Source: Zanthoxylum bungeanum (Eukaryota > Streptophyta > Magnoliopsida > Sapindales > Rutaceae). Taken from it: a stretch of 64,000 nucleotides of DNA. Location: NCBI GenBank assembly GCA_019454045.1, contig SKCR01036762.1, forward strand, positions 186,001-250,000, in the 5' to 3' direction. Both the position numbers and the translations under genes were made by a program. Positions 57,353 through 64,000 of this stretch are shown one piece after another. Positions within the stretch are counted from its first letter, which is position 1. Each line of letters opens with the position of its first letter. The notes beneath the pieces are model-generated. The model saw only the letters and a program-made list of their open reading frames with translations. It searched no databases and was not told the origin of the DNA.

Positions 57353-59884
57353 TGTTTGGGTTTTGGGCGATGGGCGCTGCGGAAGCGCGGTTTGGGCGAA
57401 ATCGTAATTTAAAACTTTTTCAAATTATCGAAAAAATTATTCAATATATAATATGAATAATTTATTCATATTTCACCTAAACCTATTTATTCGATATCAA
57501 ATAACGACATAAATATATATATATGAAACGTCGCGAAACTTTTACGGAAAATGTTTTTATGCAAAATGACGCAAAATGCATTTTTGACCGAACCGACCAC
57601 CTGAAACTTATGGGGACTACCCAGGTCAGCCTCAATAGTGTCAGGGCAGTTCATGGGCTGTCCGAACAGTGAGGAACTCACTATTTGGATAGTCTTCACC
57701 CGATTGGCTCTAAAGTCACCTGGTAACGCCATTTTTAGCTGTTTTCGCTTATTTCAAGTCCGAAACACTTTCCGGCAATTGTTTCAACTCCCAAATCACA
57801 TCCATTACGTTCATATGACACCAAATTCATCAAAAAATTTCCAGTTTTACTGAATCTGATCTAGAAACCAAAAATTCTAATTTTCATGCTTTAAATCAAA
57901 ATTTTCAAGATTAATCTAATTAATCATAACACCAACCAAAGTCACCACATATGAACAACCCAATAACAATTCTAGGTGTCACAAGAGTGGTCATAATACT
58001 CTAGAATAGCAACTCATCAACAATTGATCAATTTGGATACAAATTACACTAATTTCACCCAAATCTACTTCACACATGCATTTCACTTCCATCTCCATCA
58101 TCCACAAAAAAAGCCCCAAAAATTCAAAATCAAATGAATCCTAGAACCCTTCTAACAACTCAAGAAACAAGAAACTAAATTTTCAAGCTTAAGGTTATGG
58201 TATATTACCTTTAATCCTCCAATTCCTTAGCCTTTTTCTTGAATTTTCCTTTGATTCTTCATGGATTCTTCAAATAAATTTTGAGACCCATTTTTTTAGA
58301 GCTTGGTCGGTCATGGAGATGTTTGAAAGAATAAGAAAAACATTTCCCTTTTTATTCCTTGAAGACCGACTAAAGAGGGGCAAAATTGTCCAATTTGCAA
58401 TTTATCAAATTAAATTAATAATTAAGCTTTTAAGTGGCCAATCAAATTGTCACACATTTAGCTTAATAAATTCATGTCATGTGTTCAAATAATAATTGGA
58501 CAAATTCCATAACATTTATGGAAAAAGTTTAATTAATTAATTATTTAAATATTTAACAATTAAATATCTCGATAATCAATTAATGTAATTATTATTATAT
58601 ATGTATTTTTATTTACAATAAATAATAAATACATATATTTATGGCATGTGTCAAAATTTCATTTGACGATTAATTAATGTGTATCTAATCGTATTATGTA
58701 TCAAATACAAATACACAATAATTATTATCGGACAAAATCCCATAATGTATGTGTTATCGTTTAACCGATTAAACGATCTGAATTAACTCATTTAATCTGG
58801 TGAAGTATTATGAATAATTTGTATTATTCATATCGAGTTGCCCAAGTGCTCAACGAGTACACTTCATATTGTGGGACTCTTTAAGTTTAGGTTTATCCGT
58901 CACGAAATCCAATTTCGTGTCCATAATCCACCCACTCATGGATTATGACGACCACGGATAATCTCGCTAAACTATACAAGCCGAGGTCATTGCATACGTA
59001 TAATCCCTCCGCCACAGGCTATCAATATTATACCTGGGTTATAGATAAAAACGTCAAACTTGTTCGGTATAATATAGTCGACTTTCAATTTATAATCTCT
59101 AAATAACACTCAGAACTGATTTCCGAAGTTATACCACGGCCATGGATTTACTAGATCGTAAATACGTGCGGATGCATATGCCCTGTACACAGGACTGACG
59201 GATCTTGTCCTGATACGCACTGGATATCATGAGTATCAGTCGACACCCAACGAACAAGCGGAGGTCTGATCTGAATAGATCGGTGACGTGACTGCCATCA
59301 AAGTGTAGAGGATAACTCATATATCCCATTGTGGTATCTCACGTCGAAGGACCACTATACTCGCTCAACTCGAGAAGATTCCTATCGATGTTGGTGTACC
59401 ATCTATTAGGAAATCTTCCGTAAGTCGTTCAGTGTCTTATCAAATAAACACCTACATGTCTATACGAGTCTCGCGAGACTCATGATTTACTGGGATAAAC
59501 CATCGGACCAAGTCACGATATACGACATGTACTTGTCTCAGCGGATTTTACTAATAGACCCGTGTTAATAAATCTTGACCAGGAACTTTATTTAAAGATA
59601 TACAACTAATAGTACGCTTCGCAATGTCAATTACAAAATACATTGTAACTGCACACTATACTGTAAATCCTAGCGTCTTTGTCTAATATACACGTATCAC
59701 TAAACCAGATTTAGTTTTGATCTAGTCGTAATTAGATAACTAATCATAATTAGATCGAATAAGTGTATAAAAGACAAGGGTGCTACCATTAAATTAAGTA
59801 ATATTATAGAAAATATAATTGCTCGTATTCATAAATCGGACATAAATACGATCCAGATTGGCACTCTGAGCACCAACCCTAACA
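57353..59884 (-). repeat. Solo LTR H, inserted in copia F gag
   Basis: TGTTTGGGT (57353) and ACCCTAACA (59884) are near-inverted ends, flanked by the perfect TSD TCATC (57348-57352, 59885-59889). 2532 bp, no internal region, no coding match. The - orientation is a guess, from the right end reading TGTTAGGGTTGGTGC. The family (copia or gypsy) is unresolved. The F gag frame is continuous across it. Confidence 0.8.
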
Positions 59885-59928
59885 TCATCATCCTCAAAAC
59901 GTGCTCTCAGACTGATGTCCCTTCCTTC
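59885..59928 (-). pseudogene. gag: Copia F gag, N-terminal remnant
   Basis: After H, the gag frame continues on the - strand as KEGTSV.EHVLRMM, joining TYLNMVETH at 57350. This is the EGTSVxEHVLxM block of copia UBN2 gag, with one stop. It is cut at 59929 by an unrelated LTR end. Confidence 0.8.
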
Positions 59929-60195
59929 TGTTGGGGTAATTATGGAACCCCTAGGATCGGATCGATGCCTCGCGCAGCGAAAATGGGTCTAACCCATGGA
60001 TATCAAGTATTGTTATAATTATAAATTATTTAATGAAATAATATATTCCATTATGAGTGTATATGAAAAAATCGGGACTGAATCGGAGTCTGAAAACTCC
60101 AGAACGGAAGGAAAGAAGTTTTAGCGCGCACAGTGTTCGCGCGCACGCACTGTAGAGCTATGCACACATTTCTATTTTTTTTCTTTTTTTATTTT
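59929..60195. repeat. LTR fragment G
   Basis: Starts TGTTGGGGTAATTATGG, directly abutting F gag, with CGCGCAGCGAAAATGG 35 bases in, a pattern seen at ends of copia LTRs (compare F's AGCGTAGCGGAAAC). It is truncated after about 267 bp by element I. It includes GCGCGCACAGTGTTCGCGCGCAC at about 60124-60146. Family not resolved. Confidence 0.5.
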
Positions 60196-60600
60196 TGTAA
60201 CGACCGGAAATCCTGGATACTATTACATCGTGAGATGAGTATTATATAATATAAATTATGTTTAAGCACATATATATTCATGGAACGACTTTGGGCATAA
60301 TCGGTAGATCCCTCGAAATTCCGATGCGAAACTGTATTATGTTCCACTCCGAACAACCCATGGTATTTGGGACATAAATTTCTCATAAAAACTCTGATTT
60401 TAATGAATTTTATATCGCCCAAAATATGAGATCGATGGCTACAACTTCCGCGTTGAACGGTTTTCAAAATTCGGACCAGAAATGGGTAAAAAATCAAAAT
60501 TTCCGTAACTGCTACAGTAACTTCGAGAATTAACTAGAAATTAGGTGATGTAGCATCATCTCAACCATTTATTCCATTACAAAATAAACCTTACTTTGTC

Positions 60601-60609
60601 TATATATAG
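60601..60609 (+). promoter_or_regulatory. TATA box of LTR I
   Basis: CTATATATAGC about 405 bp into the LTR, followed 30-40 bp on by ACCCTCTTCTTCATCATCA, a pyrimidine-rich initiation-like region. This is consistent with the U3/R boundary. Confidence 0.6.
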
Positions 60610-61780
60610 CACATTATTCACCCTCTTCTTCATCATCAAAAATATGATGGGTGTGGGGAGTTCTTCAAATTTATTTTCTAATTTTTCAAGCAAATATTTG
60701 GAAGTAATGGGTGATGATTTCAAGTCCATTTCATGCAAAGTAAGTTCCCTATGACTTTCCTTCTCTATTTTGAGTTTTGAGTTTGATTAGTTGAAGTCTC
60801 ATTTTACAATTTGCTTTACCCTACCAAAGAAAGTTGTATAGTTAGCTTTGATAGAGTAGACAACATGTATTTTGGGTAATGTTTTGAAGTTATAAACATG
60901 TAACAAAGATGGTAAGAATATGAATATAATTGGGGAATTATGCTTGGTGATCTTAGAATTCTAGATAATGGTTGGTGAATGAGAGCTGATATGAGATGAG
61001 TTTTGAAGTTGGAAAAGTTCCTATGCGATAGTCTTAGCTTAAAGGCATGAGGATTGTTGTGTATGGCATAGAAAAGTGGAAAAATTAGGCCTTGAAACTA
61101 GCCTCGCGTCGCAATGCCACGAATCTCGCGTCGCGACACGTTCTAGAAAACAAGCCCCAAATTCGGTTATGTCTTATGTGTGTCGCGACGCGCATGGATT
61201 TGCATCACGACGCGAACCAAAACCCAGCTTTCTATTTTTGCTCTTCTCCAGACCGCATCGCGACGCGCGTGTCTTGGCGTCGTGACGCACGACCATTTTC
61301 CAAGACATAATTGTTTTTAGCCAATCTAGTTTCAACCCAAAATATTAAAGACCACTCGAAAGGCTTCGTATCATCCTATATATATGTGAGTTACCATAGC
61401 ACAAGTGTAGATCATTATATAGCGACAATAATTTCTGAATATATCCTACGACGTGAATTCTAATTAGGTTGTCCATTGAAAGTCATCACAGGCGAAGTGT
61501 CGTTATGCTAGTAGAACTTCAAATCTGTGAGTGGACACTACCCTTTTTAAATTGACTTTCATTTTTCTATTTCCATATCAGACTTTTTTTTTTACGCTTT
61601 AGGGCATTAGATTATTTTTAAAAAGTTATTTTAATGAAATTTTATGAGTTAAGTTATGTTTGAGAAAGAAAAGTTTTCAGAGTTTGATTTTATGTTTTTT
61701 GAGGCATGAGGGAAAAACTCACCTCAGTATGTAACTTGTACAGACATGGAATTGTCAGATGGCACATGTGCACATGTACA

Positions 61781-62059
61781 GGACTGGGGGGACGGCGATA
61801 CGTAACGCCCCCAAATCCTAGTTCAGGACTAGGGATGACGGATGCCCCTAGATCCTAGTTTCAGAGCTTGGAGGGTAGCATAGATCCGCACCCCCAGTTC
61901 TAGTTCCGTGGCTTGAGAGACGGTGATACGTAACACCCTCAGGGATATGAGTGGCGTGCTTTGGGGGACGGCGATACGTAATGCCCCAAAGTCATGGTTT
62001 TGCATTCCTGGCTCTAGTTAGCCGTATGGGGGGACAGCGATACGTAACGCCCCCATACG
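61781..62059 (+). repeat. Array of six hairpin-forming units in LTR I
   Basis: Units at about 61781-61818, 61825-61855, 61865-61900, 61911-61945, 61959-61991 and 62023-62059. Four share the loop-side core GACGGCGATACGTAACG (allowing one or two changes). The flanking stems differ but remain complementary: CTTTGGGG/CCCCAAAG in unit 5 and CGTATGGGGG/CCCCCATACG in unit 6 are perfect, and unit 1 is nearly so. Units 2 and 3 have degenerate cores. Confidence 0.8.
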
Positions 62060-62811
62060 TCAAGTTTTTCAGATACAGACCAATTTTCAAATATCATATT
62101 TTCAGAAAACAATTTTCAGAGGTCAGATACTAGAAATGGTTTTTAAAAAGCAAACATTTCAGAAGCATTTTTCAGAATAGATCCTTCAGATTTAAGTTTA
62201 TAGAATCAGACTTTCAAAAGCAGATTTCAGAAAAGTTAAGTTTTACAAAAGAAATTCTAGACAAGCTTTTTTAAAAATAGTTTAGAGTTTTCAAACAAGC
62301 AAAAGGATTTTCATATAATTTGATTTTCTGAAAGAACCTTGGTTTCTGAATTAAATATTTTCATTATAGTATTCCAGTATTTATCGTCCACTCACTTAGA
62401 TCGTTCAACGATCTAACCCCCTCCCAGTGTTTTATTTTACAGGACCCTGGAGGACGAGCTCGGGAGGATGGATACTAATGGCAATCACTAGAGGGTCTGA
62501 GTCCACCACAATGTGTATAGAGTAACAGTTTTGTCAGAGTCATGTATTTTGCATAATACGTAGTAAAGATTTCATTTGTAATATGTTTAAATTTTATTGC
62601 CATGGTTGCATTGTAGAGAAGTGTTGAGTTCATGACATGAGTCAAATGGTACATATATATGTTAAAATGAGTTGGGGCAATGGTCCCACGTTTGAACTAT
62701 AATTGAGATAAGTTAGTAGTGATATATACAGTCAGTAAGTCAAGGGCTCGGGGGAATAGTACGGCATATTCCCTGCCAGTAGCATCACCGGAATTGGGGA
62801 TGTTGTAAAGA

Positions 62812-62823
62812 TGGTATTAAATC
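62812..62823 (+). other. Candidate primer binding site of element I
   Basis: TGGTATTAAATCATGG resembles the initiator tRNA-Met primer site TGGTATCAGAGC with three changes, located right after the LTR end. Confidence 0.5.
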
Positions 62824-64000
62824 ATGGTCTAGGGAGTCAGTGACTGTAGTGGGCAGAGTTTTGGGGTCTTGTATATGTAGTATGCCCGGGGTACTAGTAT
62901 GCAAGGCACTACCTCTCAAGTATCCGATCCTCGAGTACGTCATCAAAGATCTATAGACAGGTTAGTAAGAATTCCTAGACTATTTGAATATCCTTTCTTA
63001 TTAAGCAATAGAATTATTTGAAACATCTTTTCGAAATCATCCTGAATTATTAACAAAACATCAAGTTCAGTTATGAAACTAGAAAGTATAAGTACTAAGA
63101 AAAGTTACCTAAGGAAGTGGGAAGGAAAAGAAAGCTCTAAGAAGGTAAGGAAAGATGTATAGATGTTTGAGTGGTCAGAGATAAAGGAATGTAAGAGACA
63201 GAAAGATGTAGTAAAGTTCCAAGGTGCCCACCCAGGAAGGTAGAAAGAGAAAGAAAAGCTAGAAAGAAAGATAAAAGGTAAAATGCAGATGTTTAAGCAA
63301 TCGGAAGCGAGTATGGGCCAAGGTATATAAACAAATAGATAAATGAGTATCAGAGCTAGTAATAAATAGTAAAGAGCACATAGAGCAAGTATAAACAAGA
63401 GTAAAATGTTAACCTGAGAAAGATTCATTCTTTTCTATTAAGATTCATTATTTTATTAGGAAGCTTTTTTGGATAGACCCAATAGCCATTAGTATTTCTT
63501 ATAGATAGCAAGGTTTCCCTCGAATAGCGGAAATAGTCAGAAAAATAAGAGAAGTAAAAGATCAGGATTATTCAATGGAGTTTCCAGTTAACCTAACCTA
63601 TCAAAAAGATGTAGAAGTTTCGGATACCCAAACTCAATCCGTGAATAAGTAAAATGAAATACGTAAAGAGAAGTGATTAGTTACCGTAACCAAAGAGATG
63701 GATATATATATATAACATCTTACTTACCAAAATTCTAGCCACCCAGTGATTCTAGTAAGGAAGTTGTCCTGACGGAGTCTATCTCATAGCTACCTTACAT
63801 GAGTAATAGACTCTACCAGGACACAAAGCTTTAGAACAAAGACATCGACAACCATTGAGATGTAGATTTCTGATCCACCCTACACTAGCCTAGGTAAAGA
63901 CAACCATAAGCAAGTTCAATGAGAATTTATCTTAGGTAAGAAACAGAAATCCCTGAAACGATGGACCATTCAGATAAGAACTAATGAGGTTTCAAGAGAT
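62824..64000 (+). other. Leader/internal start of element I, runs off the window
   Basis: No gag domain recognised in any frame; purine-rich (AAGAAAG) stretches lie at 63100-63400. The open frame at 63105-63428 (-) is antisense to this tract and hydrophobic only because of the purine bias. The rest of the element lies beyond 64000. Confidence 0.45.

Larger units (their letters stand above)
17620..59928 (-). mobile_element. Ty1/copia element F, 5'-truncated, host to elements B, A and H
   Basis: F is on the - strand. Its parts are the 3' LTR (17620-18359 plus 26104-27495), PPT, RNase H and RT (to 28617), RT start and integrase and protease region (54994-57352), and gag (57225-57352 plus 59890-59928). 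The phase of the protein match is kept across each insertion, and each insertion has a matching TSD. The gag start, PBS and 5' LTR are missing; an unrelated LTR end (TGTTGGGG) abuts gag at 59929. About 6.5 kb of F are thus spread over 42 kb. Confidence 0.85.
60196..62807 (+). repeat. 5' LTR of a probable chromovirus (Tekay-like) element I
   Basis: Starts TGTAACGACCGG and ends GATGTTGTA (a likely decayed GTTACA), followed within five bases by a tRNA-iMet-type PBS. It has a TATA box (60601) and an acceptor-like TTATTTTACAG (about 62433-62443) in a GGACCCTGGAGG context, as in chromovirus LTRs. Near-matches to GTCGCGACGC lie between 61105 and 61290, and a hairpin array at 61781-62059. No coding region. 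The lineage call rests on end sequence, length (2.6 kb) and PBS only. Confidence 0.6.

Noticed and set aside
63105..63428. Hydrophobic 107-codon frame on the - strand resembling a membrane protein
   Set aside because: It is antisense to a purine-rich AAGAAAG tract, so Leu/Phe/Ser richness is compositional; no homology recognised.

Overview
This window looks like heterochromatic repeat sequence from a flowering plant, most likely a eudicot. It is AT-rich and I found no host gene with exon structure, no rRNA or tRNA gene, and no bacterial-style operon. Almost every stretch can be assigned to a transposable element. Families present are Ty1/copia (one SIRE-like, one other), Ty3/gypsy (Tat/Ogre, Athila and probably a chromovirus), unclassified LTRs and a hAT DNA transposon. 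The elements are stacked inside one another, and most nesting levels can be proved by matching target-site duplications (TSDs).

Layout. (1) 1-17619: a decayed SIRE-like copia element (J), + strand, whose gag is split by a 13-kb Tat/Ogre-type element (K, 2132-15188, - strand, TSD GAGGT). K has lost most of pol and carries a hAT transposon (11174-14031) in its 5' LTR. (2) 17620-59928: a second copia element (F, - strand). Its 3' LTR is split by an Athila-derived element (B, 18360-26098, TSD CCAGC). Its reverse transcriptase is split by a 26-kb block formed by Athila element A (28618-54988, TSD ATCGA). Its gag is split by a solo LTR (H, 57353-59884, TSD TCATC). (3) Inside A: element E (29106-33049, TSD GTGTC) in the 5' LTR; element C (34969-43257), a non-autonomous Athila derivative, in gag; and a solo LTR (D, 46826-49042, TSD TGTAT) between RNase H and integrase. 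(4) 59929-64000: an LTR fragment (G), then the 5' LTR and leader of a probable chromovirus (I) that runs off the window.

The most notable content is an intronless LOG-family sequence (cytokinin riboside monophosphate phosphoribohydrolase family, PGGxGTxxE motif) carried in sense inside two different Athila elements. One copy is in the pol-bearing element A (51279-51931), after integrase; the other is in the gag-only element B (21596-22249). Both lie in the 3' part of the element, where classical Athila elements carry an env-like gene. Both copies are broken now. A carries a further unidentified 183-codon reading frame between integrase and LOG. Element C has a T-poor, CCGAG-rich tract in roughly the same slot. 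This suggests a lineage of Athila elements with a 3' cargo position.

Regulatory-looking structure is concentrated in the LTRs. Athila LTRs contain dense CACGTG (G-box/ABRE core) arrays and repeated ACCGCC..GGTCGGT inverted motifs. The chromovirus LTR contains six hairpin units with changing stems and a largely shared loop. All coding regions are damaged, and most breaks are single in-frame stops. Several could be explained by C-to-T decay of methylated, silenced copies.
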